A stretch of DNA of 54,416 nt from a virus (IMGVR_UViG_3300025080_000036:1-54416); one strand, 5' to 3'. Counted from the stretch's first letter, positions 41,855-51,717 are shown. Notes: generated by a model not told the origin, from the letters alone. A program made the numbers and translations.

Positions 41855-44314
41855 GTGGCTGACAATTTTGGACTGAAAATAGGTATCGAGGGCGAGAAGG
41901 AATTTAAGAACGCCCTGCGTGATATAAACCAGTCGTTTAAAGTCCTTGGCTCGGAAATGAAGCTGGTGTCGAGTGAATTCGATAAGCAGGATAAATCCAT
42001 AGCGGCCACAGCCGCCCGTAACGAAGTCCTCAACAAGGCAATCGACGCCCAGAAGGACAAAATCTCTACACTCGAAGCAGCACTAAAAAACGCCTCCGAC
42101 AGCTTTGGCGAAAACGACAGCCGCACCCAAAACTGGCAGATTGCCCTGAACAACGCCAACGCGGAACTCAACAACATGGAGCGCGAACTGGAGGAATCAG
42201 CGGAGGAAGCCGACGACCTCGGCGAAGAGCTGGAGGATGCGGGTGACAGCGCGGAAAAAAGCGGCGACAAATTCGATAAACTGGGCGGCATCCTCAAGGG
42301 CATCGGTATGGCAATGGGTGCGGTGGCTGTCGCCGCCGGAGCTGCCGCCATTAAACTCGGCAAAGAAGTCGTGCAGCAGTTCGGCGAACTGGAGCAGAAC
42401 CTTGGCGGCTCCGAGGCCGTCTTTCAAAAATACGCCGGCAATATGCAAAAAATCGGCGAAGAAGCCTACAAAAATATGGGTGTGTCGCAAAGTCAATATC
42501 TTGCCACCGCCAACAAAATGGGCGCTTTGTTTCAAGGTTCAGGCTTGGATGTGCAAAAATCGGCTGAACTAACCGAAAAGGCGATGCAACGTGCGGCTGA
42601 CATGGCTTCGGTCATGGGAATTGATATGCAGCAAGCGCTCGACTCCGTAGCTGGCGCGGCAAAAAGCAACTTTACCATGATGGATAACCTCGGTGTCGCC
42701 ATGAACGCCACCAACATCGAAGCCTATGCCCTCTCAAAAGGTCTTGATTTTGTTTGGAGTTCTGCCACCCAAGCGGAAAAAGCCGAAGTCGCCATGCAGA
42801 TGTTTTTTGAGAACACCGAGCAGTACGCGGGCAACTTCGCAAAGGAATCCACCGAAACCGTCACCGGTGCGCTCGGTCTGCTCACAGCCGCCACTGATTC
42901 GTTTGTGGCAGGTCTTGGCAACGCCAACGCCGATATGACGAACCTCACCGAGAACCTCGTTGACGCTTTTCAAGCGGTAGTGCAGAACATCGTGCCTGTC
43001 TTGGAAAACATCGTGAAAGCTCTGCCGCAGGCGACCGACGCTATACTGTCGGCAGTCGGTGATTTGCTTCCGATGTTATTGGACGTGGTCGTGAATATCT
43101 TTACGCAGGTGCTGAACACAATCCTCTCGCTTTTGCCGGAGTTGATTCCTGCAGCAGTGGATGCCGTCATGACGATAGTCGGTGCTTTGATAGATAACCT
43201 TCCTCTGCTCATTGATGCGGCGGTGCAATTGGTAACCGCCCTCGTGACAGGCATAGCCGACGCACTCCCTCAACTGATACCAGCGGCGGTCAACGCCGTC
43301 ACCACCATAGTTCAAGGCTTGGTAAACAGTCTGCCTATGATATTGAACGCCGCCTTGCAACTGGTTCTCGGACTGACAGAGGGCATCTTGGACGCGCTGC
43401 CCCGGTTGATAGTGGCTCTGCCCGCCATCATCCTCGGCATCGTGGATTTCATCATTGGGGCGATTCCGCAAATCATCGACGCAGGGATTCAGCTTCTGGT
43501 TTCGCTTGTTGAAGCGCTGCCCGAAATCATCACGGCGATTGTGGCAGCGATTCCACAGATTATTGAAGGACTGATTACAGCGATACTCGGCTCTATACCA
43601 CAGCTGATTGATGCGGGAATCAAGTTGTTGGTGTCGCTGATTCAAAATCTGCCGCAAATCATCACCACGGTCGTAGTGGCGATACCACAGATTATCACAT
43701 CGCTCATAACAGCGATTGTCGGGAGTATTCCACAAATCATCCAAGCGGGCATACAGCTATTTGTATCCCTGATTAAGAACCTCCCAACCATTATCGTGGA
43801 AATCGTGAAAGCGATCCCCCAGATTATTACCGCCATCGTAAAGGCCTTCACGGGTAACATTGGGAAAATGATACAGGTCGGCAGCGATCTCATCAAGGGG
43901 CTGTGGCAGGGCATTTCCAATGTCTCAGACTGGATTCGGGGTAAAATATCCGGCTTTTTCGGCGGCATAGTTGACGGCATCAAGAACTTTTTTGGCATCA
44001 AGTCCCCGTCCACCTTATTCGCCGGACTTGGCGAGAACATGGGTCAGGGCATCGGCGTGGGCTTCGAGCGGGCGATGGATGAAGTCGCCAAAGATATGCA
44101 AAACGCTATCCCCACCGCTTTCGATACGCCCGGCGTGAACGCGGGTGATGTAACTGGCGGTCATGGCGGCTTGGCGGTGTCAGGCGTGCCTGCGCTTATC
44201 ACCATACAACAGATGATTGTCCGCAGCGAGGACGACATCCGCAGGATTTCACAGGAACTGTATAACTTGATGCAGACCGGCTCGCGGGCGCGGGGACGGT
44301 TCAACCCGGCATAA
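41855..44314 (+). CDS. Tape-measure protein
   Basis: An 819-residue tail tape-measure protein starting with GTG after GGAGGTG. The N-terminal 160 residues are coiled coil. A TP901-type minor-tail core follows (ATANKMGALFQGSGLDVQKS, ADMASVMGIDMQQALDSVAG). Residues about 370-670 are a run of near-repeats rich in Ile/Leu/Val (IPQIIDAGIQLLVSLVEALP and relatives), probably membrane-active helices. The C-terminus has the usual FFGIKSPSTLFAGLGENMGQ motif. It sets tail length and may help DNA entry. Confidence 0.95.
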   Translation: MADNFGLKIGIEGEKEFKNALRDINQSFKVLGSEMKLVSSEFDKQDKSIAATAARNEVLNKAIDAQKDKISTLEAALKNASDSFGENDSRTQNWQIALNNANAELNNMERELEESAEEADDLGEELEDAGDSAEKSGDKFDKLGGILKGIGMAMGAVAVAAGAAAIKLGKEVVQQFGELEQNLGGSEAVFQKYAGNMQKIGEEAYKNMGVSQSQYLATANKMGALFQGSGLDVQKSAELTEKAMQRAADMASVMGIDMQQALDSVAGAAKSNFTMMDNLGVAMNATNIEAYALSKGLDFVWSSATQAEKAEVAMQMFFENTEQYAGNFAKESTETVTGALGLLTAATDSFVAGLGNANADMTNLTENLVDAFQAVVQNIVPVLENIVKALPQATDAILSAVGDLLPMLLDVVVNIFTQVLNTILSLLPELIPAAVDAVMTIVGALIDNLPLLIDAAVQLVTALVTGIADALPQLIPAAVNAVTTIVQGLVNSLPMILNAALQLVLGLTEGILDALPRLIVALPAIILGIVDFIIGAIPQIIDAGIQLLVSLVEALPEIITAIVAAIPQIIEGLITAILGSIPQLIDAGIKLLVSLIQNLPQIITTVVVAIPQIITSLITAIVGSIPQIIQAGIQLFVSLIKNLPTIIVEIVKAIPQIITAIVKAFTGNIGKMIQVGSDLIKGLWQGISNVSDWIRGKISGFFGGIVDGIKNFFGIKSPSTLFAGLGENMGQGIGVGFERAMDEVAKDMQNAIPTAFDTPGVNAGDVTGGHGGLAVSGVPALITIQQMIVRSEDDIRRISQELYNLMQTGSRARGRFNPA

Positions 44315-44329
44315 GGAGGAGGTGTTGGC

Positions 44330-45103
44330 GTGGGCTTTATTTTCAACGGAATATCATCACAAGGCATGAACGTCAAGGCTCGGCTGACCTCTTGGCAGGC
44401 TTCGCCGCCCTTGCGGAACTCCTTTGTGCAAATACCCGGCAAGCCCGGCGTGGCGGACTTTGGGAGCGACAGCGCGGAGCGGGTCATTACCGTGCGGTGC
44501 AATATCGCACCGAGGCACAGCCTCGCTTCTCTGGTTGATGTTTTGGATGGACTTGCCGAGTGGCTCGACCCCGACAAGGGGCTGAAACAACTTGTGCTTG
44601 ACGATGTGCCGGACAGATACTTCACGGCGCGGTTGCAGGACGCCGTAAACTGCGAGCGGCTTATTCGGTCAGCAGGCGCATTTGACCTGAACTTCGTCTG
44701 CCCTGACCCACACGCATATGCTTTGACGGACGAGGGTTTTACGCTGACCCAAACCGGCGCGAATACGGTCACGAGGGTCAAGGGCAACACGAATTCACTC
44801 CCTGTCTGTCTTTTGAAAGGCATAATTCCGTCAGGTTCTGCGACCTATGTGTCATTGAAAACAAACGATGAGGATCTCCGCGTGGTCGGCGCGCTGGCTT
44901 CCGGCGAAACCCTCGTCATCGACAGCGGTTTGGTGACCGCCAAGGTGGTAGACAGCACGGGCGAAACGCTCCGAAACGGGCTGCCATTATTACAGGAGTT
45001 GAATTTTCCCATACTCCGCAAAGGAGCGAACACCGTAACCATCACGGCGGTCGGTGCAACTTTTACGGAACTGCAAATACAGGCTAAGAGCCGATGGAGG
45101 TGA
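44330..45103 (+). CDS. Distal tail protein (Dit-like)
   Basis: A 257-residue siphovirus distal tail/phage tail family protein (FIFNGISSQGMNVKARLTSW, VQIPGKPGVADFGSDSAERV, FTARLQDAVNCERLIRSAGA, NFVCPDPHAYALTDEGFTL). It makes the hub at the tail tip. It begins with GTG after GGAGGAGGTG and is followed by the tail-endopeptidase gene. Confidence 0.88.
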   Translation: MGFIFNGISSQGMNVKARLTSWQASPPLRNSFVQIPGKPGVADFGSDSAERVITVRCNIAPRHSLASLVDVLDGLAEWLDPDKGLKQLVLDDVPDRYFTARLQDAVNCERLIRSAGAFDLNFVCPDPHAYALTDEGFTLTQTGANTVTRVKGNTNSLPVCLLKGIIPSGSATYVSLKTNDEDLRVVGALASGETLVIDSGLVTAKVVDSTGETLRNGLPLLQELNFPILRKGANTVTITAVGATFTELQIQAKSRWR

Positions 45104-45107
45104 GGAC

Positions 45108-47627
45108 GTGGCGGTAAAATCCATTTTAACTTCTCAAACAGACTTTACGGGCGAAATCCCCGCGACCGAAAAAACATCCGCACTCTGGCGGTTCAACGAA
45201 TCTACGCCGGACAGCGATACTCGCCTCGCGGATTCCTCCGGCAAAGGTCGGCATCTCACCATCTCCGGCTGGAGCGGCACGACCGCATCTCTTCCGAATG
45301 GCAGGTTCGGACGATATTTCCGTATGAACATCAATAACCCGACCACCGAAAAGACGCACCTTGTTGCTACAAACGGTGGCACATTCTTCTCGAACATTGG
45401 GAACAGGATCGCCGTGGGCGGCTGGATTAACCCCACGACACATTCGATTGGACAAAACTTTATCCCTCTTTTCAATACAAGACAAGGTCCCGGCCAGCCG
45501 ATTCTTTATATCTCCCTCTTCCAAGGGCGGCCGCGTATGATGCTCTACAACTCGGCGGGGACGCTTATCCTCGACCAGACAGAAACGCCCGGCTTCAACA
45601 TGGTCAACAACGGTTGGTACTTCCTCGCCGCCATTATAAATGTGACTGGCAAGAATTCGCAGTTAACCCTTTGCAACCGTGGCGACGGCGTGGTGTGGAC
45701 GGCTCCCTTGCGGACATTCACAGGCATACTGAACCCATCATGTACGGCAAATATCGTCATGGGGATGCACGCAAACCAGTATTACTATGCGGGTGGCCTG
45801 GATGAGTGGTTCTTTGAAACGGACACCGACCTGACCATCGACGACCTGATACGGCATTTTCGTCAAGCGATGCTTGGGGGCGGCGGCGACACTTCGGGAA
45901 ACGTGGATGCACTGACCGAGCCGGGAGCTGTCACCCTGCGGAAGGGTACCAATAACCTCTATCCTGAAAGCGGTCAACTTACCACGATTGCCGCCGAATG
46001 CAACCTTGCGGGGAGTGGTCGGGTATCGGTAACAAGCGAGTACACGGCGGGCGTGACTTCGATATCGCTCATTGAAACCTCAACATCCGACGACCTCATC
46101 GACTGGTCGGCTTGGCAGGCGGTCGGCTCGAACGGCGAACTTGCGTCCCCGAACCGTTCATATATCAAATATAGGGTAACGCTCTCCACTAACAACATAG
46201 CGGTCACGCCGAAGCTGCTCGATATCACCCTCCACGACATACCGAAAGCCCCGTATGAGAAACTGGGGTTTTCTCGTCCCGTGGTCTTGAACGGCAACGG
46301 TGCGTGGGAAGCGGTACTTGAAAACGCCTACGACATTATCGTCACGGGCGAGGTCAACGGAGCGGATACTTTGGAATTCAAGCTGCCGTTCAGTGACCCG
46401 AAGCGGGCGACGCTCGACAACGAAAAACAAGTGCAGATTGCCGAGGACATTTACCGCATACGGACGATGACGGATGAAAAAGGCTCGGACGGCAACAGCA
46501 TCCTGACCACGGTTTATGCGGAAGCGGCGTTCTACGACCTAACCTTCAGCGCTGAGAAACAGCCGAGAGAGTTCAACGCCGACCTGCCCGCCGTCCCGAT
46601 GGTGTTTGCCCTTGCGGGGACGGGTTGGGATGTCGGCACGATCAATGTAACCACGCTTCGGACATGGGACTGTCAAGAAAAGAACGCGCTCTCAATCCTA
46701 CGGATGGTGCAAAACATCCACGGCGGCGATTTGGTGTTCCACAGCCGTGACCGCCGCGTAGACTTGCTGACGTTCAACGGAACAGACAGCGGCGCACTCT
46801 TTGCCTACCGAAAGAACCTAACTGGAATTAAGCGTGTAGTGGATACACGAACCCTTGTCACGCGGCTCTACGCTATCGGCAAGGACGGCATGTCCTTCGC
46901 CACTATCAACGGCGGCAAGGAATATATTGAGGACTTCACCTATTCAAACGAGGTTCGGGTGGCGACACTCGACTGTTCCAATTTCACGAACCCTTATCAG
47001 ATGCTTGAATTTACAAATATGCGGCTTGCGGAGTATTCAAAACCCCGCGTGTCCTACGTCCTTTCGGCGATGGACTTGTCCGTGCTGACAGGTTATGAGC
47101 ATGAACGGTGGGATTTAGGCGATATCGTGACCGTGGACGACAGGGATTTGAACTTGACCATCAAGACCCGGATTATTCGCCGCCAGTATAACCTCCAAGA
47201 GCCGTGGAAAACAGTGCTGGAACTCTCCACGAAACTTAGGGAACTGGGCGATTCGTCCTCATCGGCGATTGCAGACCAGTTCGACCAGTCAAACCTTATA
47301 GGACAGGAAATCAAGGACATGGTGCCGTTCAACCATCTGCGCAACTCCCGTGCCGACGACGGCTTCGCCTACTGGCAGAATAGTGGCTTCTCGGTGGACA
47401 CCGAAAACGGCGTGTCCGGCACGGCTTCCTTCAAAGCGGTTGGTGTGGCGAATATGACAAAGAGCATGGCGCAGACGGTTTATCCGGCTTCAAGACGCAA
47501 CTACACCATATCGGCGCAAATCGGCTCGGATAATTTGAGCAAAGGCACGAACGGGCAGGTTGGCATTGAGGTGGTGTTCGAGTACGAGGACGGAACAACC
47601 GAAACACGATTTATTGATTTGTATTGA
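45108..47627 (+). CDS. Tail-associated endopeptidase/hub with LamG-like domain
   Basis: An 839-residue protein. Residues about 20-240 look like a concanavalin/LamG-type sugar-binding domain (WRFNESTPDSDTRLADSSGK, GGWINPTTHSIGQNFIPLFN, LDEWFFETDTDLTIDDLI). From about 400 the sequence matches the prophage tail endopeptidase/hub family (YDIIVTGEVNGADTLEFKLP, VTRLYAIGKDGMSFATINGG, RWDLGDIVTVDDRDLNL). It probably forms the tail hub and binds the cell wall. The GTG at 45108 after GGAGGTGAGGAC is the likely start. Confidence 0.85.
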   Translation: MAVKSILTSQTDFTGEIPATEKTSALWRFNESTPDSDTRLADSSGKGRHLTISGWSGTTASLPNGRFGRYFRMNINNPTTEKTHLVATNGGTFFSNIGNRIAVGGWINPTTHSIGQNFIPLFNTRQGPGQPILYISLFQGRPRMMLYNSAGTLILDQTETPGFNMVNNGWYFLAAIINVTGKNSQLTLCNRGDGVVWTAPLRTFTGILNPSCTANIVMGMHANQYYYAGGLDEWFFETDTDLTIDDLIRHFRQAMLGGGGDTSGNVDALTEPGAVTLRKGTNNLYPESGQLTTIAAECNLAGSGRVSVTSEYTAGVTSISLIETSTSDDLIDWSAWQAVGSNGELASPNRSYIKYRVTLSTNNIAVTPKLLDITLHDIPKAPYEKLGFSRPVVLNGNGAWEAVLENAYDIIVTGEVNGADTLEFKLPFSDPKRATLDNEKQVQIAEDIYRIRTMTDEKGSDGNSILTTVYAEAAFYDLTFSAEKQPREFNADLPAVPMVFALAGTGWDVGTINVTTLRTWDCQEKNALSILRMVQNIHGGDLVFHSRDRRVDLLTFNGTDSGALFAYRKNLTGIKRVVDTRTLVTRLYAIGKDGMSFATINGGKEYIEDFTYSNEVRVATLDCSNFTNPYQMLEFTNMRLAEYSKPRVSYVLSAMDLSVLTGYEHERWDLGDIVTVDDRDLNLTIKTRIIRRQYNLQEPWKTVLELSTKLRELGDSSSSAIADQFDQSNLIGQEIKDMVPFNHLRNSRADDGFAYWQNSGFSVDTENGVSGTASFKAVGVANMTKSMAQTVYPASRRNYTISAQIGSDNLSKGTNGQVGIEVVFEYEDGTTETRFIDLY

Positions 47628-47644
47628 GAGGTCGGTGATTTTAT

Positions 47645-47839
47645 ATGGCATATTTTCAACAAGTGGCGCGGGACGCTTCGCCCAAAGGCTACGGTAAACT
47701 CCGTTCAATCACTATCCGTCTCGTTATACAGAACTGCACGGGCGAGGTGTTCTTCACCGACCTTATGTTACAGGCGGGCGCCGTTGCAACGGGCTGGGTC
47801 GGTCACGTCTGCGAGATTAAGTGGACGCTGGACGGATAA
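47645..47839 (+). CDS. Small tail protein, paralogue of the 48637 gene
   Basis: A 64-residue protein (ITIRLVIQNCTGEVFFTDLM, LQAGAVATGW) clearly similar to the N-terminus of the protein at 48637. Function unknown; it lies in the tail-tip operon. Confidence 0.65.
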   Translation: MAYFQQVARDASPKGYGKLRSITIRLVIQNCTGEVFFTDLMLQAGAVATGWVGHVCEIKWTLDG

Positions 47840-47868
47840 TCTCACAAAAGTATATTTGTCTTATATAC

Positions 47869-47897
47869 ATGACATTTAGACTTAAATATGATACAAT
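47869..47897 (+). promoter_or_regulatory. Promoter of the XRE/membrane cassette
   Basis: ATGACA (47869-47874), a 17-base spacer and TACAAT (47892-47897) lie 19 bases before the XRE start, a good sigma-A-type match inside the tail operon. Confidence 0.65.
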
Positions 47898-47916
47898 ACT
47901 CTCGGGAGGTGGTTCG

Positions 47917-48129
47917 ATGGGTAAAAATCTACGGATAAAATCAGCACGGGCGGCAAAAGACATGACGCAAAAGGATCTTGCAGATGCTGTCGGAGTCGCT
48001 CGGCAAACAATGAACGCAATCGAAAAAGGCGATTATAACCCTTCGATAAACCTATGCATCGCAATATGCAAGGTTCTGGGAAAAACACTAGACCAACTTT
48101 TCTGGGAGGATGATGGTAATGATGAATAA
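47917..48129 (+). CDS. XRE-family regulator of a membrane-protein cassette
   Basis: A 70-residue Cro/C1-type helix-turn-helix protein (SARAAKDMTQKDLADAVGVA, then RQTMNAIEKGDYNPSINLC). It starts after GGGAGG. The type is usually paired with a small membrane protein, as here. It probably represses its own promoter at 47869. It is not the phage immunity repressor type by context. Confidence 0.85.
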   Translation: MGKNLRIKSARAAKDMTQKDLADAVGVARQTMNAIEKGDYNPSINLCIAICKVLGKTLDQLFWEDDGNDE

Positions 48130-48565
48130 TAAAAATGGGTTAGACGAAATGCAAAGACAACGGCGAAACAGCATAGGCAATCAGATGTTTATGATTATGT
48201 TTTGGGCACTTTTTCTCAATATTGGGCTTTACGGAGCAGGTATAACATGGCTGAAATATCCCACTGATGTAATCATCATCGTGTCAGCGTGTATGTTTGT
48301 TTATCTTGTCAGACTGATTGTTTCAGGTTCCTATTTAGCCGAAAAAGAACAAAAGGGTATAAGCTGGGTAAATCGCCTTACTATGATAATCATGTCGACT
48401 GTTGCAGTTGTAGTGATATCTTTATCTCGTATCTCCGGTACGAATGAACCATGGAGCAATGCTGTTACTATATTTGTGACAGCAGTGGCGGTAGGTTCGA
48501 TAATAGCACTGGTTACGCTTATCGTAAAGAGAGTGCGTAACAAAGACAATGATGATGAACAATAA
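48119..48565 (+). CDS. Four-helix membrane protein (DUF6773-like)
   Basis: A 148-residue protein with four predicted membrane segments (about 20-42, 48-68, 85-103, 113-136) and charged ends (start NNKNGLDEMQRQRRN, end KRVRNKDNDDEQ). It resembles small membrane proteins found next to XRE regulators in Firmicutes; DUF6773 is my best guess. The start (48119 or 48122) overlaps the regulator end. The gene is AT-rich compared with its phage neighbours. Role unknown. Confidence 0.75.
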   Translation: MMNNKNGLDEMQRQRRNSIGNQMFMIMFWALFLNIGLYGAGITWLKYPTDVIIIVSACMFVYLVRLIVSGSYLAEKEQKGISWVNRLTMIIMSTVAVVVISLSRISGTNEPWSNAVTIFVTAVAVGSIIALVTLIVKRVRNKDNDDEQ

Positions 48566-48585
48566 TTTCTGTCACACTCATTGGA

Positions 48586-48610
48586 AAGACCGCCACGGTG
48601 GTCTTTTTTC
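48586..48610 (+). terminator. Terminator after the membrane-protein cassette
   Basis: AAGACCGC (48586-48593) pairs with GTGGTCTT (with one G-T pair; 48598-48605), followed by TTTT. It ends the cassette and lies 13 bases before the GGAGG of the next tail gene. Confidence 0.75.
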
Positions 48611-48636
48611 TTGCCCGAAAGGAGGTGCAAACGGCA

Positions 48637-49206
48637 ATGATAATCAACAACTTCATCCGCTTTGCAGAGGTAATAAAACTTAAAGAGGAAAAACGAATCG
48701 TGAGCGTAACCCTCCGTACTCTCATCGCCGACTGTACGGGCGAGATTTACTTTACCGACATTCAGCTTCAGGAGGGCGACAAACTGACAGGCTACACACC
48801 GCATACCACTACCATGCTCCGTAATAGCGGTAATGCCCCTCGTTACCAAAACGCCGTGGTACGTGGTGGTGCGACCCTCGTCCTGTTCAATACAGGGGAA
48901 ACCTCGGCGGGGCTCGATTGCTATATCTACCCGAAACAGCCGATGGCGGCGGAAAGTATTGAAGTCTCGCAGGGTATGGGCTCGCATAGGTGCAGATTCA
49001 TTTCGGCGGTGAACTCAGGCGACACGTTGGCGCTCAGGGCTTCCAGCCGTGAGTGCCAACGGAACGGCAGTCCTACGCCCAAAGACGGTTTTTACCAATA
49101 TACCTCCGCTCACGACAGCAAGCATCTTGTTAAATTGGAAGGTGGCAAATCTGCAAGGGTTTACCTCGAATACACAGAAATGATGGAAGGAGAACCACTC
49201 CAATGA
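48637..49206 (+). CDS. Tail-tip protein, unknown function
   Basis: A 189-residue protein. Residues 15-55 match the small protein at 47645 (IVSVTLRTLIADCTGEIYFT). The rest is beta-rich and looks like a carbohydrate-binding or baseplate accessory fold (AVVRGGATLVLFNTGETSAG, LVKLEGGKSARVYLEYTEM). It starts after AAAGGAGGTGC and overlaps the GH18-like gene by ATGA. Confidence 0.7.
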   Translation: MIINNFIRFAEVIKLKEEKRIVSVTLRTLIADCTGEIYFTDIQLQEGDKLTGYTPHTTTMLRNSGNAPRYQNAVVRGGATLVLFNTGETSAGLDCYIYPKQPMAAESIEVSQGMGSHRCRFISAVNSGDTLALRASSRECQRNGSPTPKDGFYQYTSAHDSKHLVKLEGGKSARVYLEYTEMMEGEPLQ

Positions 49207-51674
49207 GCAGGGATTATCTTAAAGGCAAAAAATGCATGATATGGTCGTTCATGGGCAACACACGTATGCATCAAGCCTTGAACAACTACGGCGACCGCTT
49301 TGAAACTGTCGGCATCTTCACCTTCGAAGTGGACATCAGCGGTACAATCTCTGAAACAGGAACGCCTATATCAGGCATGATGCCGTATATCAACAAATGG
49401 CCGAAGGTGCGGTGGTTTCTTACTGTGATGAACCACGGCACGGCTTCCATTTTTACCGCTCTGCGGAATAACACGAACGGGGCAAAGGCGAAGTTTCTCG
49501 CTGAATTGGTGCGTATTATGCAGAAGTACCCGTGGTGCGCTGGCGTGGACATCGACTTAGAACGTGGCGGCGATTACGATAACAAGGACGCAGCGAACGC
49601 TCTCTTCCGCGATATTTACCAGACTGTCAAGGCGTACAATTCCACCAAACTGGTTAATATCTGTTTGCCTGGGATGACGAGCATCCAAGGCTCGGTGGGC
49701 GGCGAAAACTGGTGCGTATATGCCGACCTCGACGCTTACTGCGACACGGCGGCGATTATGTCCTACGGTATGGCATGGGCAGGCAGCGCGCCGGGACCTG
49801 TTTCGCCGCGCGACTGGCTTGTCGGCGTTTACGACTATGCCGCTAGGGTGATGAATCCGCAAAAAGTCTATATGGGTTTGCCGGGCTACGGTTGGGAGTG
49901 GCAAATTTATGCCAATGCATCCGACCTCGGTAAAACCTATCGCGGCGTATCGCTTACTTACTACGCCGCTAAGATATGGGCGGAGGGTGGCTACAACTTC
50001 ACAGGAAACGCTCCTCCACAGCCGATGATACCGTGGCTTGCCTACTGGGACGATTACGACCAAGTGCCATATATGTTTCCGCAAGTGTACGACTACGCGG
50101 AGGGCAGCGACGCTTCGAGCCGTGAAGCCCCGATAGTCGGAGACAGCTACAACCGCCGCCGATACCTGACCTGCTACGGCAAAACGCAAAAAACGGAGTT
50201 CGGCACAATCTATGTTGACCGAAACGGTGAGCCGGACAGCTATACGGATGGTGTGGTGGTCGGCAACGGCACGATTACGCTCTCATCCGACACGGGGACG
50301 GCTACCTACAATTTCACCGTACCACAGTCAGGTGTTTATGATGTTGCCGTCCGTATCTGCTTTCCGTTCTGGGATAAGAACGGCATCAACATTTCCCTTG
50401 ATGGCTCATCTGCCAGCTTTTCCGAAAGCCGCCTGTGGTGGCCATACTGGAAAAGCACCTTTTGGGCGGTTCTTGCCAAAGAACGCGGCCTGTCGGCGGG
50501 AAGCCACACCATTACCATTGACGGCGGAGTGGCGGGAGCGCAATTCTACGGTTTGCGTATATGCTTATCTTTTTCAGAGCAACCTTCGGCGGGTTCGGCG
50601 ACATTTGCCCTATCGCCACGCAGTTTCAAGGATGTGAACGGCAATATGGCTATTCCCGATAAAGGCTTCAAGCTGACCACCGAAGTTCTGCGGCGAAAGC
50701 CTGACTCAGCTCTGGCATGGTACGAGGACTTCCGCGACCCCATAACACTGCAAAGCACTAATTGGACTACGCTTTCAGGCAATTGGGCTGTCTGGCGCAG
50801 CGACCAGTACGCCACCGGCAGGGTCTATTCACAGCTTGAGGGCAGCGGCCAGCTTGCGTGGAAGTACGACGGCTTCACTGATGTCCACCTTCGGGCGCGG
50901 ATTGCTTTCCCCCACAACGGGAGTGGACGCGCCGGGGTGTTTATCGGCGACATATTCTGCTGTATCAACATCGACTCACAGCGGGTCGAACTCTACCAAG
51001 GCTCGACTTTGCTCGGCAGCTATAGCGCATCCTATTCCAAAACACCCGCCGCCGACATTCGGACGAATCCGAATATGTACCTCATCGAAATGAGGAAGCG
51101 AGGCAATCGCGTCAGGGTCTATTCAGGCAGCAGCAATGTCCTCCGCTTTACGGCGACGATATCAACGGCAAGCGGTTACTGCGGTATCCAGTCGGATGGC
51201 GAAATCAAATGCGAACTGCTACGTTTGGGCGATGCTTGGACGTATGAGCCTTATGAATCTTTTTACGTAACCATGCCTAACGGCACGACTGAAAGCTACG
51301 GTAGGATTGCCCGAAGCAGCGTGACGTGGGACAACGAATTCGAGGTATTCACGCTTACCTCGGATGTGGAGGAAGCCTCTACCCGAAGCGAGGACATCTC
51401 AATGGACTACGACTTTGTGCACTCGGCGATGCTGTACATTCCATGCAACGCCGACTACACGGCAAAATTCACGCCATGCGATATCAACGTCTGGTGTTCG
51501 CGGCTATTCCTCGGCGATGGGGATGGGTTCGGCATTGTCTACTACCAAGACGTGGACAGCATTGTCTACTGGGCAAATGAAGCGGCATACCGATGGGGAC
51601 TCAGGGGTTTTGCCATGTGGTCACTCGGCCAGGAAGACTTGCGGCTTTGGGACGCTCTCCCGAAACAAATTTGA
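49203..51674 (+). CDS. GH18-like tail glycoside hydrolase with inserted binding domains
   Basis: An 823-residue protein. Residues 1-290 resemble a GH18 barrel: VRWFLTVMNHG, the catalytic motif GVDIDLERG (DxDxE), IMSYGMAW and YMGLPGYGWEW. Residues about 345-460 look like a carbohydrate-binding jelly roll and about 500-660 like a LamG/concanavalin fold (WKYDGFTDVHLRARIAF). The last 60 residues (SIVYWANEAAYRWGLRGFAM, WSLGQEDLRLW) resemble the final strand and helix of GH18, so binding domains may be inserted within the barrel. It probably degrades cell-wall or surface glycan at infection. Confidence 0.8.
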   Translation: MSRDYLKGKKCMIWSFMGNTRMHQALNNYGDRFETVGIFTFEVDISGTISETGTPISGMMPYINKWPKVRWFLTVMNHGTASIFTALRNNTNGAKAKFLAELVRIMQKYPWCAGVDIDLERGGDYDNKDAANALFRDIYQTVKAYNSTKLVNICLPGMTSIQGSVGGENWCVYADLDAYCDTAAIMSYGMAWAGSAPGPVSPRDWLVGVYDYAARVMNPQKVYMGLPGYGWEWQIYANASDLGKTYRGVSLTYYAAKIWAEGGYNFTGNAPPQPMIPWLAYWDDYDQVPYMFPQVYDYAEGSDASSREAPIVGDSYNRRRYLTCYGKTQKTEFGTIYVDRNGEPDSYTDGVVVGNGTITLSSDTGTATYNFTVPQSGVYDVAVRICFPFWDKNGINISLDGSSASFSESRLWWPYWKSTFWAVLAKERGLSAGSHTITIDGGVAGAQFYGLRICLSFSEQPSAGSATFALSPRSFKDVNGNMAIPDKGFKLTTEVLRRKPDSALAWYEDFRDPITLQSTNWTTLSGNWAVWRSDQYATGRVYSQLEGSGQLAWKYDGFTDVHLRARIAFPHNGSGRAGVFIGDIFCCINIDSQRVELYQGSTLLGSYSASYSKTPAADIRTNPNMYLIEMRKRGNRVRVYSGSSNVLRFTATISTASGYCGIQSDGEIKCELLRLGDAWTYEPYESFYVTMPNGTTESYGRIARSSVTWDNEFEVFTLTSDVEEASTRSEDISMDYDFVHSAMLYIPCNADYTAKFTPCDINVWCSRLFLGDGDGFGIVYYQDVDSIVYWANEAAYRWGLRGFAMWSLGQEDLRLWDALPKQI

Positions 51675-51691
51675 AGTGTAATCGACATTCG

Positions 51692-51717
51692 CGCCTGCCT
51701 ATCTTGGCAGGCGTTTT
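51692..51717 (+). terminator. Terminator between tail and lysis genes
   Basis: A perfect 8-bp stem CGCCTGCC (51692-51699)/GGCAGGCG (51706-51713) with a TATCTT loop and a TTTT tail, before the holin binding site AGGAGG. Confidence 0.8.

Noticed and set aside
43076-43744. 222-codon minus-strand frame rich in Arg/Asn/Gln/Tyr
   Set aside because: Shadow of the hydrophobic repeats in the tape-measure gene.
43435-43860. Possible DNA tandem repeat array
   Set aside because: The repeats are at protein level within the tape-measure gene and the DNA units are diverged; no separate repeat element is needed.
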